Positions 1-9,091 of a DNA stretch of 64,000 nucleotides are shown piece after piece. Where the stretch lies: positions 248,001 through 312,000 of the forward strand of contig NZ_JAEMWU010000001.1 of assembly GCF_017303215.1 (NCBI RefSeq), in the 5' to 3' direction. How positions within the stretch are numbered: position 1 is the stretch's first letter; each line of letters opens with the position of its first letter. The position numbers and the translations under genes are program-made. This stretch comes from Microbacterium esteraromaticum. Its GTDB lineage: Bacteria; Actinomycetota; Actinomycetes; Actinomycetales; Microbacteriaceae. The notes below the pieces were generated by a model that was given only the letters and a program-made list of their open reading frames with translations, ran no database searches and was not told where the DNA came from.

Positions 1-996
1 GACTGGATCGATGGATCCGACATCGGCCGCAAGCAGCGTGCCGAGTACGCCGCCGGCCTGTACTTCGAGCGCCCGCAGCGCCTCACCAAGCTCGGCACGT
101 GGTGGGTCATGCTCGTGCTTTCGGTCGCCATCGCATCGTTCGCCGTGCTGGCCGATTCGACCGCAGTCGTCATCGGGGCCATGCTCGTGGCGCCCCTCAT
201 GACGCCGATCCTCGGCCTCGCCGGTGCTCTCGTAAACGGCTGGGGCCGACGGGCGTTCGACTCGGCAACCCTCATCGTCGCGGGTGCTCTGGCCGCCGTC
301 GCGCTCGCCTACGGGATCAGCGCCTGGGCTCCCATCGCCATCTCGCACGCCACGAACTCGCAGATCGTCTCGCGCGTGAGCCCGACGACGGTCGACATGC
401 TGATCGCGATCGCGGCCGGCGCGGCCGGCGCCTTCGCGACCGTCAACGCACGCGTCGCCAGCGGCATCGCCGGTGTGGCGATCGCCGTCGCCCTCGTGCC
501 GCCGCTCGCGGTGGTGGGCATCAGCCTGAACGGCGGCCAGTACGCCGACGCGGGCGGCGCCACGCTGCTCTTCCTGACGAACTTCGTGGCGATCGTTCTG
601 AGCGCCTCGGCGGTGTTCGTGCTCACCGGCTTCGCCCGCCCCTACGCCTTGCGCAACCGCCCGCGTCAGATCATGCAGACCGTCGTGCCGTTCATCGCCC
701 TGGCCGGCATCATTCTGCTGCCCCTCATGCTGACGTCCGAGGGGATCCTGCAGTCCCAGAACCGTCAGCGCGACGTGCAGCACACGGTCGAGGACTGGCT
801 CGGCGACGACACCGACTTCGTCGTCTCAGACATCTCGGTCACCGGCGACACCGTCAGCATAACGATCAGCGGCCCCGGCGAGCCCCCACAGGCCACCGAC
901 CTGCACGAGTCGCTGCAAGACGGCTTCACGGCCCCGATCGGCCTCGAGCTCACTGTCATCCCCGTCGAGGTGACAGTCGTACCCTCGGGCGGCTGA
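1..996 (+). CDS. DUF389 family membrane protein (5' end outside window)
   Basis: The reading frame is open from base 1, so the start codon lies upstream and 331 C-terminal residues are seen. The protein is a multi-pass membrane protein of the DUF389 (TIGR00341) family. Hallmarks are the GAMLVAPLMTPI stretch at the end of the first visible helix pair and ALVPPLAVVG in the fourth helix, with five to six hydrophobic helices in all. A soluble tail of about 85 residues follows the last helix. The biochemical role of the family is unknown. The Met codon at base 109 lies inside the first helix and is not a plausible start, because the upstream in-frame residues (DWIDGSDIGRKQRAEY) read as normal coding sequence. 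Confidence 0.85.
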   Translation, partial: DWIDGSDIGRKQRAEYAAGLYFERPQRLTKLGTWWVMLVLSVAIASFAVLADSTAVVIGAMLVAPLMTPILGLAGALVNGWGRRAFDSATLIVAGALAAVALAYGISAWAPIAISHATNSQIVSRVSPTTVDMLIAIAAGAAGAFATVNARVASGIAGVAIAVALVPPLAVVGISLNGGQYADAGGATLLFLTNFVAIVLSASAVFVLTGFARPYALRNRPRQIMQTVVPFIALAGIILLPLMLTSEGILQSQNRQRDVQHTVEDWLGDDTDFVVSDISVTGDTVSITISGPGEPPQATDLHESLQDGFTAPIGLELTVIPVEVTVVPSGG

Positions 997-1071
997 GCGA
1001 GAGGCACGTACGACGGCGCAGATCCGCCACCACCTCTTTCGCGGGCGCCGTGAAACGCGCACAATATCCGC

Positions 1072-2010
1072 ATGAGCATCCCTGTCAACGTCGACAACTT
1101 CACGGTCGCTGAGACCCACCGCATGATGCACGATCTGCAGAACGACTCGGGCGGCGTGAATACCTTCCGCCACAACCGAGCGCCCGCACCCATCGACAAG
1201 CAGACCGTGATCCGCATGAACCGCGACACGCTCTACAGCTTCGCGGTCGTCGACGTCAGCGGCGGAGCCACCCTCACGCTCCCCGACCACGGAGGCAGGT
1301 ACCTGTCAGTGATGGCCGTCAACGAGCATCATTTCATCAACGTCGTGCTGCACGAGGCCGGCGAGCACCAGCTGTCCGCCGAGCAGCTCGGATCACCGCA
1401 CGTCATGCTCGCCGTGCGCATGCTGGTCGACCCGGCGGACCCCGACGACATCGCGGCCGTCGCGGCGCTGCAGGACCAGATCGTGCTGACGGCGGCATCC
1501 GCGACCCCGTTCGAAATGCCCGACTACGACACCACCACGCTCAACGAGACGCGGGACGCCCTGCTGTCGCTCGCCCGCAACCTGTCATCGTTCGACCGCA
1601 CCTTCGGCACGCGCGACGAGGTCGACCCGGTGCACCACCTGATCGGCACCGCCGCGGGCTGGGGAGGTCTGCCCTCGTCCGAGGCCGTCTACGTCGGCGC
1701 CAACCCGCGGCTTCCGGTCGGCCAGTACGAGTTGACGGTCGGCGATGTGCCGGTCGACGGGTTCTGGTCGATCTCGGTCTACAACGCCGCAGGGTTCTTC
1801 GAGCCCAACGACCGTGACGCGTACACGATCAACAACATCACGGGCATCCGAACCACCGACGGCACGATCACGGTGCGCTTCGGCGACTACCCGCCGGGCA
1901 CGCCGAACGCCCTGCCGATCACCGAGGGCTGGAACTACGTCGTACGCCTGTACCGCCCGCGCCCGGAGATCATCGACGGCAGCTGGACCTTCCCGACGCT
2001 GCAGGTCTGA
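1072..2010 (+). CDS. DUF1254/DUF1214 domain protein
   Basis: A 312-residue protein without signal peptide or membrane helix. The N-terminal half matches the DUF1254 style (RMNRDTLYSFAVVDVSGGA near residues 43-61, followed by YLSVMAVNEHH). The C-terminal part matches DUF1214 (VDGFWSISVYNAAGFFEPND, then the ending YRPRPEIIDGSWTFP). Proteins with both domains are widespread in bacteria, and their enzymatic role is not established. There is no Shine-Dalgarno sequence before the ATG, but a CAATAT-like -10 element lies a few bases upstream, so translation may be leaderless. It stands alone, convergent with the metI end. Confidence 0.85.
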   Translation: MSIPVNVDNFTVAETHRMMHDLQNDSGGVNTFRHNRAPAPIDKQTVIRMNRDTLYSFAVVDVSGGATLTLPDHGGRYLSVMAVNEHHFINVVLHEAGEHQLSAEQLGSPHVMLAVRMLVDPADPDDIAAVAALQDQIVLTAASATPFEMPDYDTTTLNETRDALLSLARNLSSFDRTFGTRDEVDPVHHLIGTAAGWGGLPSSEAVYVGANPRLPVGQYELTVGDVPVDGFWSISVYNAAGFFEPNDRDAYTINNITGIRTTDGTITVRFGDYPPGTPNALPITEGWNYVVRLYRPRPEIIDGSWTFPTLQV

Positions 2011-2052
2011 CCGACCCTGCTGGCCTGACCAACTCTGCAGACCTGGCCGCGC

Positions 2053-2712
2053 TCACCGTCGCATGATCACGCGCGCCAGGCGGGTTCCGAGCAGCTGCAC
2101 CAGGTGCACGAACAGCACGATGAGGATGATCGCCGCCCACATCACGACCGGCTCGAACCGTCGGAAGCCGTAGATCTGCGCGAATGCGCCGAGTCCGCCA
2201 CCGCCGACCATTCCGGCCATGGCGGTCATGTCGATCAGCGCCACCACGACGAACGTGTAGCCGAGGATCAGCGGTCCGAGCGATTCGGGGATCGCGACGG
2301 TGAACAGGATGCGCCACGGGCCGGCACCCATCGAACGCGCCGCCTCGATGACGCCGGGCGAGACCGAGACGAGGTGCTGTTCGACGATGCGGCCGATCGC
2401 GAACGCGGCGGCGATGCCGATCGCGAACGCCCCGGCCGTCGTTCCGATGCCGATGCCGACCACGGCGCGGGTGACCGGCTGCAGCACGGCGATGAAGATG
2501 ACGAACGGGATGGGGCGGAAGAAGTTCACCAGCAGCTCGAGCAGCGCGTTCACGACGCGGTTGGGCATGAGCCCACCCGGTCGGGTCACGTACAGTCCGA
2601 TGCCGAGAAGAGTGCCGAGGATGCCGGCGAGCACGAGCGCGAACGTCGTCATGTAGAGCGTTTCGAGCGCGGCATCCCAGAACTCGGGCCACAGTTCGTT
2701 GAGGCGTTCCAT
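2053..2712 (-). CDS. metI: methionine ABC transporter permease MetI
   Basis: A 219-residue integral membrane subunit of the MetNIQ D-/L-methionine importer. Five hydrophobic segments are visible. The cytoplasmic EAA loop, which docks on the ATPase, is seen as EAARSMGAGPWRILFTVAIP near residues 125-145. Length and motifs are normal for the BPD_transp_1 family. The start ATG shares one base with the metN stop (TGATG), so the two genes are translationally coupled. Last gene of the metQ-metN-metI operon. Confidence 0.95.
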   Translation of the reverse strand: MERLNELWPEFWDAALETLYMTTFALVLAGILGTLLGIGLYVTRPGGLMPNRVVNALLELLVNFFRPIPFVIFIAVLQPVTRAVVGIGIGTTAGAFAIGIAAAFAIGRIVEQHLVSVSPGVIEAARSMGAGPWRILFTVAIPESLGPLILGYTFVVVALIDMTAMAGMVGGGGLGAFAQIYGFRRFEPVVMWAAIILIVLFVHLVQLLGTRLARVIMRR

Positions 2713-3755
2713 CAGGCGACCTCCTCCGGCGCGATCTCGGTGACGGTCGCGTGCGCGCCGATGCGCGTCAGCGTGGCGTCGATGACAGCATCCGCCCCTC
2801 GGATCGCCAGAGTGAGGTGACCGAACGCGCGGCCGCGGATGTCATTGATGCCGCCGTAGACGAGCTCGAAGTCCAGCCCCGCCTGGGCGAGGTCGACGAA
2901 CACCTGCGCCTGAGATGAGTCGCCGTCGCGGAACGAGAAGGTGACGAGGCGGCCGTCGTGCCGCTCGCGCAGCGAGGCGGCCTCGGCGGGCGACGGGATG
3001 CCCTTGATCACGGTTCCGACGAAGCGTTGGGAGGCCGGGTTCTGGGGGTCGGAGAAGACCTCGAACACGTCGCCCTGCTCGATCACCTGACCGTGCTCCA
3101 TGACGGCGACCTTGGTGGCGATGGTCTGGATGACGTCCATCTCGTGTGTGATGACGACGATGGTGACGCCCTGCTCACGGTTGACGCGGCGCAGCAGGGC
3201 GAGCACCTCGTGCGTGGTCTGCGGGTCGAGGGCACTGGTGGCCTCGTCGGCGAGCAGGATGGCGGGGCGGGTGGCGAGCGCGCGTGCGATGCCGACGCGC
3301 TGCTTCTGCCCACCCGAGAGCTGCTCGGGGTAGGCCTTGGCCTTGTCACTGAGTCCGACGAAGGCGAGCAGTTCGGCGACGCGCTCGTCGATGTCGGCCT
3401 TCTTCCACCCGGCGAGTCGCAGCGGGTAGGCGATGTTGGCCTTCACGGTCTTCGAGGCGAAGAGGTTGAACTGCTGAAAGATCATTCCGATGCCGCCGCG
3501 CACGTCGCGCAGCTCACGCTCGGACAGCGTGGTGATGTCGACGCCGTCGACGACGATCGACCCGCTGGTGGCGGGTTCGAGCGCATTGATGAGTCGCACG
3601 AGGGTGGACTTGCCGGCACCCGAGTACCCGATGATGCCGAAGACGTCGCCCTGTTCGATGTCGAGCGTCACGCCACCGACCGCGGTCACGGGCTGTGCGC
3701 CCTTGACCGCGGCCGGGTACGTCTTCGTGACATCGGTGAGAGTCACGATGGCCAT
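2712..3755 (-). CDS. metN: methionine ABC transporter ATP-binding protein MetN
   Basis: A 347-residue ATPase. Walker A is GYSGAGKST near residue 43, the signature is LSGGQKQR, and Walker B is ILLADEATSALDP. The last roughly 80 residues form the NIL regulatory domain typical of MetN, which in the E. coli homologue binds methionine and shuts down transport. It lies between metQ (3-bp gap) and metI (1-bp overlap), which fixes the assignment to methionine rather than another amino acid. Confidence 0.95.
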   Translation of the reverse strand: MAIVTLTDVTKTYPAAVKGAQPVTAVGGVTLDIEQGDVFGIIGYSGAGKSTLVRLINALEPATSGSIVVDGVDITTLSERELRDVRGGIGMIFQQFNLFASKTVKANIAYPLRLAGWKKADIDERVAELLAFVGLSDKAKAYPEQLSGGQKQRVGIARALATRPAILLADEATSALDPQTTHEVLALLRRVNREQGVTIVVITHEMDVIQTIATKVAVMEHGQVIEQGDVFEVFSDPQNPASQRFVGTVIKGIPSPAEAASLRERHDGRLVTFSFRDGDSSQAQVFVDLAQAGLDFELVYGGINDIRGRAFGHLTLAIRGADAVIDATLTRIGAHATVTEIAPEEVA

Positions 3756-3758
3756 GAA

Positions 3759-4658
3759 TCAGCCCTTTGCTTCTGCGGTGTCCTTCTCGACCTTCGCGAG
3801 CGAGGCCTCGAGGTCGGCGACCGGGGTCTGGAGCGGAACGATGGTGTTGCCGGATGCCTCAGCGAGGCCCGCCTGCACGGCCTCGTCGGTCTGGAAGATC
3901 TCGACGAGCTTCAGGTACGTCTCGTTGTCCTTGTCATCGGCGCGAGCGGCGAAGATGTTGACGTACGGCAGCGCGTTGGCGTCCGAGGGGTCGTCCTGCG
4001 CGATGGCGTCTTCGAAGCTGAGGCCGGCCTGCGTGACGAAGTCGTTGTTGATGATCGCCGCGGCGGCATCGGGCAGCGAGTTCGGGATCAGTGCGGCTTC
4101 GAGGGCGACGACCTCGACCTTGGAGTTCTCCTCGTCGATGTCGGCGAGGTCAGAGAAGATGGTGCCGCCGCTGGTCAGCTCGATGAGTCCGGCCGACTGC
4201 AGCACGAGCAGGGCGCGGGCCTGGTTGGAGACGTCGTCGGGAACGAGCACGGTGTCGCCGTCCTTGATGTCGGCGACGTCGTCGACCTTCTGCGAGTAGA
4301 GGCCGAGGGGGTAGATGCCCGTGGAACCGATCGGCGTGAGGTCCTGGCCCGAGGCGACGTTGTAGTCGGCCAGGTAGACGATGTGCTGGAACTGGTTCAG
4401 GTCGAGCTCGCCTTCGGCCAGTGCCGGGTTGGGCTGCTCGTACGAGGCGAAGTCGACCAGTTCGACCTCGATGCCCTCTGCCGCTGCCGCGTCGACGAAG
4501 GCGGGCCACTGCGGGTCGCTCTTGCCGACGACGCCGATGCGCACGACGTCGCTCTCGCTCTCACCGCTGGTGGCGGGAGACGAGGAACAGCCGGCAAGGG
4601 ATGCGATGAGCGCGACCGCCGCGGTGGCGGCGGCGAAGGTGGTGATGCGGCGGGACAT
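3759..4658 (-). CDS. metQ: methionine-binding lipoprotein MetQ (NlpA family)
   Basis: A 299-residue substrate-binding protein of the importer, anchored outside the membrane. The N-terminus is a lipoprotein signal with lipobox LAGC and Cys24 as the lipidated residue. The mature part has the NLPA_lipoprotein pattern: VRIGVVGKSDPQWPAF at the start, then FQHIVYLADYN and TGIYPLGLYS. First gene of metQ-metN-metI. The ATG is preceded by an AGAGG ribosome binding site that lies in the 3' arm of a strong hairpin (4665-4695), so translation is probably controlled by RNA structure; see the separate leader entry. Confidence 0.95.
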   Translation of the reverse strand: MSRRITTFAAATAAVALIASLAGCSSSPATSGESESDVVRIGVVGKSDPQWPAFVDAAAAEGIEVELVDFASYEQPNPALAEGELDLNQFQHIVYLADYNVASGQDLTPIGSTGIYPLGLYSQKVDDVADIKDGDTVLVPDDVSNQARALLVLQSAGLIELTSGGTIFSDLADIDEENSKVEVVALEAALIPNSLPDAAAAIINNDFVTQAGLSFEDAIAQDDPSDANALPYVNIFAARADDKDNETYLKLVEIFQTDEAVQAGLAEASGNTIVPLQTPVADLEASLAKVEKDTAEAKG

Positions 4659-4664
4659 GGTGTT

Positions 4665-4738
4665 CGGTTTCCTCTCGTGGGGACGAGAGAAACCGTATGT
4701 TCGGAGCTGGCACCCCCGACAATCGGCTCGTCACATTA
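4665..4738 (-). promoter_or_regulatory. metQ promoter and structured mRNA leader, candidate cis-regulatory RNA
   Basis: Read on the minus strand. A TAATGT -10 box (4738-4733) predicts transcription starting near 4726, giving a leader of about 68 nt. It begins with a small hairpin CCGA-TTG-TCGG (4726-4716) running into a G5 run (4717-4713). A long hairpin follows at 4695-4665: a 13-bp stem with one bulged G and loop CCCC. The loop is complementary to the G-run, so a pseudoknot is possible. The AGAGG ribosome binding site lies in the 3' arm. I could not match it to the SAM-I, SAM-II, SAM-IV or SMK consensus. Control by methionine or SAM is inference from the downstream genes. Confidence 0.55.
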
Positions 4739-4802
4739 CGTCACAGCCGCGCGATCGCCGCTAATCTTCGCCCGGCAGATCCCCCGTGCCGCCCGGCAGC
4801 GC

Positions 4803-5264
4803 TCACTTGCCGCCGGGAGGGCCCACGATCAGCAGCACGGTGTACAGCGTGACGATCGCGACGCCGATGAGTGCGCCGAGCACCCACGGGCGCTGCAGGA
4901 ACCAGCGCATAGTGCGGTCGTACCAGGTGTGGTCGCGCGGGTCGTCGGTCTGAGTGAGCCGCCACTCCCCTTCGAGCCGGCGCGTGCGGTGCAGCCAGAT
5001 CTCGGCAGGGATCGTCGCGAACGGCACGACGGCGCTCGCGATCGCGGTGAACGCGACGCCCGGGTGCCATCGCTGGTTGAAGGCGACGAGCACGGCCATC
5101 GCGCCGTACGACAGGAAGACGAATCCGTGGATGCCACCGCCGATGGTGACGACCAGCGGGTCGACGCCGAGGGCGCGCGCGATGAGGGCGCTGATCAGCA
5201 GGGTCCAGGTGATCGCTTCGGCGATCGCGAGGACGCGGTACAGGCGGGCGGGTGTCGTGAACAA
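4803..5264 (-). CDS. DUF3817 domain membrane protein
   Basis: A 153-residue membrane protein whose core (RLYRVLAIAEAITWTLLI, then HGFVFLSYGA) matches the DUF3817 family of three-helix actinobacterial proteins. The C-terminal third holds a Trp/Arg-rich loop and one more helix ending in GPPGGK. I chose a TTG start at 5264 because a GAGGAG ribosome binding site lies 6 nt before it and family similarity begins just after it. An ATG at 5324 would add 20 unlike residues. Function unknown; transcribed alone. Confidence 0.75.
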   Translation of the reverse strand: MFTTPARLYRVLAIAEAITWTLLISALIARALGVDPLVVTIGGGIHGFVFLSYGAMAVLVAFNQRWHPGVAFTAIASAVVPFATIPAEIWLHRTRRLEGEWRLTQTDDPRDHTWYDRTMRWFLQRPWVLGALIGVAIVTLYTVLLIVGPPGGK

Positions 5265-5410
5265 GTCGTCTCCTCGTCGGGTCTGCGTCCACGCTAGGCG
5301 ACCGTGTCGATGGATGCGCTCCACGGGCGAGGATCCACGGGGCTACAGCAAAGAAGATCATCCGAATGATGGAGGAGAAAAAGGGGGTCGAATTAGGAAG
5401 GATCATGAAC

Positions 5411-5416
5411 TAATCT
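5411..5416 (+). promoter_or_regulatory. -10 box for the solute-binding/VWA gene
   Basis: TAATCT lies in an unusually AT-rich stretch (5340-5420) and would start transcription near 5423, leaving a 5' leader of about 75 nt before the ATG at 5497. No convincing -35 hexamer is seen. Confidence 0.4.
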
Positions 5417-5496
5417 GGTCGTGCCCTGAGCCGTGCCCCGACACGCGCGGCCACATCGCAACGTGCCACAAGCACCGCGCCCGACGGAGTACGCGC

Positions 5497-7632
5497 ATGC
5501 CAGAGCCCGAAGTCACACCTCCCGCCCGCCGTTCGACCCACGTCGACACCGGCATCGACGACGCCGGAACCGCGCTGGTCGCGGGCTCGGAGGCGCCCTC
5601 TCGCTCGAGCCGCCGCACGCGCAAGACGGCGTCGCTCCCCGCCTTCACCGGTGCCTCCAGCACGGCACGGGCGACGGCATCCACCGCACCCGCGCCGACC
5701 GCGGCGCCGGCGTCAGCATCCGCCCCCTCCGAACCGGCGAATACCGAACCCGACACCGACCCGGCCCCACGACGCAGCCGCCGCCCGGCGCTGATCCTGC
5801 TCACCGCGACCATCGTCTTCCTGCTGGGCGCGCTGGGCGCGGTCGGCACCGCCATCGTCGCGAATCTCGCGCCGGGCGGTGCGACCGCTGCGATGTCGGA
5901 TGCCGACGAGAATGTCCCCTCGACGCTGGCGACGCCGTTATTCCCGCTCGACACCCCCGCGGCGGCGGCCGGGGCGACGCCATGCACGACCGTGCACGTG
6001 CTGGCCTCGTTCGAGAACACCGAGATGGTCGAGAAGCTCGCGGAGGGCTACAACGCCGCTCCGCGCGACATCGACGGCAGCTGCGTCACCGTCACCACCG
6101 CGAAGGACAAGTCAGGAGCCGCCGCCACCCGGGCCGCCGGCTCTTTCGCCGACGTCCCTGCTGATCAGCGGCCGACGATCTGGCTACCCGACTCGGCGAC
6201 GTGGCTGTCCGTGGCCAACGCCGAGGGCGCGACCGTCGTACCGGCCGAGGGCACCGAGGTCGCCAGCACGGGGATCGTCCTCGCCATGCCCGCGCCACTC
6301 GCTTTCGCGACGGGCTGGTACAACGAGGCGCCCACCTGGACCGAGGTGTTCTCACTGGCGAACCGCCCGGATTTCTGGTCGGTGCTCGGGCACCCCGAGT
6401 GGGGCGCGTTCAAGCTGGGCAAGACCAGCCCGCTGGTCGCGACCTCGGGCGAGGCGGCGCTGCTTGCATCGTTCGGTGCCTCGGGCAGCGGCGTGGGAGC
6501 GTCGACGGCGGCCGAGTTCGGCGATACGGCGGTGCTCGATCAGGTGCGCATGCACGAGCTGGCCACCAGCCACTACCTGTCGACCCCCGAGCACTTCCTG
6601 TGGCACGCGCGGCAGGCCGAAGAGAGCGGCGCGTCGTCGGACTTCCTGTCGGCGGTGATCGTCGATGAGAAATCGGTGTGGGACTACAACCGGGGCATGA
6701 TCAGCCACGACGGCATCACCCGAGTCAAGGGCGACGTGCCCCACGACGAACTCGTGGCGATCTACCCGACCGATGGCGTGTACGTCGCCGAGAGCACCGC
6801 CGTCGTGCTCGACGGCGACTGGGTCGATGAGCAAGAGCGTTCGGCCGCCGCAGACTTCCTCCGATTCGCGCACACCGCCGAGGGGCAGAAGATCGTCACG
6901 GATGCCGGATACCGCGACCTCGACGGCCGGCTGGCGCCCGTGGTGAAGGACGTCGGCGTGCTGCCGCGACGTGTGCCGAACCCGATCGACCTTCCCTCCG
7001 GCGAGGTGGTCACGGCGCTGCATGACAGCTTCTCCAGTGTGCGCAAACGCGCCGCCGTGCTGTTTCTCATCGATACCTCGGGATCGATGAACAACGCGAT
7101 CCCGAGCGGGCAGACCAAGATCGAGGCCGCGAAGTCGGCGATCACGGCCGCGCTCGGACACTTCACCGACGGCGACCTGGTGGGCCTGGCCGCCTTCTCG
7201 TCATCGGGTGGGGCTGACGTGGCGCCTGGCATGCTGACGCCGGTTGCCGACATCGCGAGCAACCGCGACGCACTGCTGTCAGGGGTGAAGAGCCTGCGTG
7301 CGGATGCGTACACGCCGCTGCACTCGGCCGTATCGGAGTTCACCCGCGCCCGGTCGGATGAGCACGTCGCCGATCACATCAATGCGGTGATCGTGCTCAG
7401 CGACGGCGCCGATGAGACCCTGGTGCCCACCATCACCGAGGCCGAGATGCTCGACGACCTCACCGGACTGCCGCGTGATGCCGCCGTGAAGGTGTTCACA
7501 CTCGCCTACGGCTCGAGCGCCGATGTCGACACGTTGCAGCAGATCGCGTCGGCGACGGGCGCACAGTTCTATGACGCGACCGACCCGACCGAGGTCACCG
7601 CGATCCTCGGCGACCTGGTGACCAGCTTCTGA
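5497..7632 (+). CDS. membrane-anchored solute-binding-like / von Willebrand factor A fusion protein
   Basis: A 711-residue protein. Residues 1-95 are a disordered Ala/Pro/Thr-rich cytoplasmic tail, and residues 96-122 form one membrane helix. The outer part starts with a periplasmic-binding-like domain (TVHVLASFENTEMVEKLAEG, later DGVYVAESTAVVLDGDW and ERSAAADFLRF) resembling ABC solute-binding proteins. Residues about 520-705 form a VWA domain with a complete MIDAS start, DTSGSMN at Asp526, and LSDGADET further on. The ATG at 5497 has GGAG 7 nt before it; the frame is open far upstream but reads as noise there. Such fusions occur in actinobacteria with unknown role. No transporter gene is adjacent, so an import function is not supported. 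Confidence 0.8.
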   Translation: MPEPEVTPPARRSTHVDTGIDDAGTALVAGSEAPSRSSRRTRKTASLPAFTGASSTARATASTAPAPTAAPASASAPSEPANTEPDTDPAPRRSRRPALILLTATIVFLLGALGAVGTAIVANLAPGGATAAMSDADENVPSTLATPLFPLDTPAAAAGATPCTTVHVLASFENTEMVEKLAEGYNAAPRDIDGSCVTVTTAKDKSGAAATRAAGSFADVPADQRPTIWLPDSATWLSVANAEGATVVPAEGTEVASTGIVLAMPAPLAFATGWYNEAPTWTEVFSLANRPDFWSVLGHPEWGAFKLGKTSPLVATSGEAALLASFGASGSGVGASTAAEFGDTAVLDQVRMHELATSHYLSTPEHFLWHARQAEESGASSDFLSAVIVDEKSVWDYNRGMISHDGITRVKGDVPHDELVAIYPTDGVYVAESTAVVLDGDWVDEQERSAAADFLRFAHTAEGQKIVTDAGYRDLDGRLAPVVKDVGVLPRRVPNPIDLPSGEVVTALHDSFSSVRKRAAVLFLIDTSGSMNNAIPSGQTKIEAAKSAITAALGHFTDGDLVGLAAFSSSGGADVAPGMLTPVADIASNRDALLSGVKSLRADAYTPLHSAVSEFTRARSDEHVADHINAVIVLSDGADETLVPTITEAEMLDDLTGLPRDAAVKVFTLAYGSSADVDTLQQIASATGAQFYDATDPTEVTAILGDLVTSF

Positions 7633-7680
7633 GCGGCGCGTCGTCACCGCTCGTTCACCCGTCACGGCCAGACTGCGAGC

Positions 7681-9081
7681 ATGAGTGATGACCACCGGGT
7701 GCCGCACCCCGAGGCGACCGCCAGCACCGATGCCGTGGCGGTGATGGGGCTAGACCTGCGTGGCGACACCCCCGCCCCCAAGAAGCAGGTCTACTCGTGG
7801 GCCCTGTGGGACTGGGCGACGCAGCCGTTCAACACGGTCATCCTCACCTTCATCTTCACCGCGCTGTACCTGGTCAGCGACGCATTCCTGCCGACTGATC
7901 TGCAGGGGCTGGCCGACGATGACCCTCTCAAAGAGGCCGCTCTCGCCGAGCTGACCTCGGGACTGGGTCTCGGTTCGACGATCGCCGCCCTGGCGATTCT
8001 GCTGCTCGCCCCGGTGCTCGGACAGCAGGCGGATGCCGCGGGCCGCCAGAAGCTGTGGCTGGGCATCGGCACCGGCGCGCTGATCCTGTGCATGTTCGGC
8101 CTCTGGTTCGTCACGCCGGTGCCGTCGATGTTCTGGGTGGGCGTCGCACTGATCTCGGCGGGATCGGTGTTCGGCGAGATCGCCGCGGTCAACTCGAACG
8201 CCATGCTGATCGGCATCGCCAACCCGAAGAACATCGGGCGCATCTCGGGCCTCGGCTGGGGCTTCGGATACCTCGGCGGCATCGTGGCCCTCGTCATCGT
8301 CGTCGTGCTCGACACCGCCGACTGGTTCGGCATGTCGACCGACAACGGCCTGCCGTTCCGCCTGATCGCCGTGGGCTGCGCGGTGTGGGCGATCATCTTC
8401 AGCATCCCGATCTTCCTGAACGTTCCCGAGCCGTCGCTCGGGCGCCCCGAGCGCAAGGCCGGGTTCTTCAAGTCGTACGTGCTGCTCACACAAGACGTGG
8501 TCAGCCTGTACCGCAACAGCGAGACGCGACCGACGTTCTGGTTCCTGCTGGCGAGCGCGGTCTTCCGCGACGGGCTGGGCGGCGTGTTCGCCTTCGGCGC
8601 GGTGATCGCGGCGGTCGTGTTCGGCTTCGGGTTCACCGAGTTGGTGATCTTCGGCATCGCCGCCAACCTGATCGCCGGCGTCTCGACGATCATCGCCGGA
8701 CGTTTCGACGACCGCTTCGGCCCCAAGCGCATCATTCTGCTGTCTCTGAGCGCCATGATCATCTCGGGGTTGGCGGTGTTCTTCCTGGTGGATGCCGGAA
8801 CGACGGTGTTCTGGATCGGCGGGCTGATCCTGTGCGCGTTCGTCGGCCCGGCGCAGTCCGCGGCCCGCTCGTTCCTGGCGAGGTTGACCCCGGCCGGGCG
8901 TGAGGGCGAGATCTTCGGCCTGTACGCCACGACCGGACGCGCGGCGAGCTGGATGGCATCGGGCGCCTGGACGCTGCTGATCGTGACGACGCAGTCGACG
9001 ACCTTCGGTATTCTCGGCATCGTCCTGGTGCTGCTGGTCGGCCTGCTTCTGTTGCTGCCGGTGCGCGAGCGTCGCGCCTGA
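7681..9081 (+). CDS. MFS transporter, UMF1/Atg22-like
   Basis: A 466-residue membrane protein with about twelve helices. The N-terminus (SWALWDWATQPFNTVILTF) and the GLGWGFGYLGGIVAL stretch near residue 190 are typical of the UMF1-like branch of the major facilitator superfamily, related to yeast Atg22. Substrate unknown. A CAGACT -10-like hexamer ends 6 nt before the ATG, suggesting a leaderless message. The gene lies 48 bp after the VWA gene and may also be read through from it. The downstream TetR gene points towards it on the opposite strand, so there is no evidence that TetR regulates it. Confidence 0.85.
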   Translation: MSDDHRVPHPEATASTDAVAVMGLDLRGDTPAPKKQVYSWALWDWATQPFNTVILTFIFTALYLVSDAFLPTDLQGLADDDPLKEAALAELTSGLGLGSTIAALAILLLAPVLGQQADAAGRQKLWLGIGTGALILCMFGLWFVTPVPSMFWVGVALISAGSVFGEIAAVNSNAMLIGIANPKNIGRISGLGWGFGYLGGIVALVIVVVLDTADWFGMSTDNGLPFRLIAVGCAVWAIIFSIPIFLNVPEPSLGRPERKAGFFKSYVLLTQDVVSLYRNSETRPTFWFLLASAVFRDGLGGVFAFGAVIAAVVFGFGFTELVIFGIAANLIAGVSTIIAGRFDDRFGPKRIILLSLSAMIISGLAVFFLVDAGTTVFWIGGLILCAFVGPAQSAARSFLARLTPAGREGEIFGLYATTGRAASWMASGAWTLLIVTTQSTTFGILGIVLVLLVGLLLLLPVRERRA

Positions 9082-9091
9082 GACTCAGGCC

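Noticed and set aside
4665..4738. SAM-I, SAM-II, SAM-IV or SMK riboswitch at metQ
   Set aside because: The conserved cores of these families are not visible; only a generic hairpin/pseudoknot layout is supported.
2958..5297. Long plus-strand frame over metN and metQ
   Set aside because: Same reason; composition is that of the complement of real genes and it runs across two gene boundaries.
4954..5496. Longer N-terminus for the solute-binding/VWA protein
   Set aside because: The residues are Arg/Ser-rich noise, overlap the DUF3817 gene antisense, and the ATG at 5497 has a good ribosome binding site.
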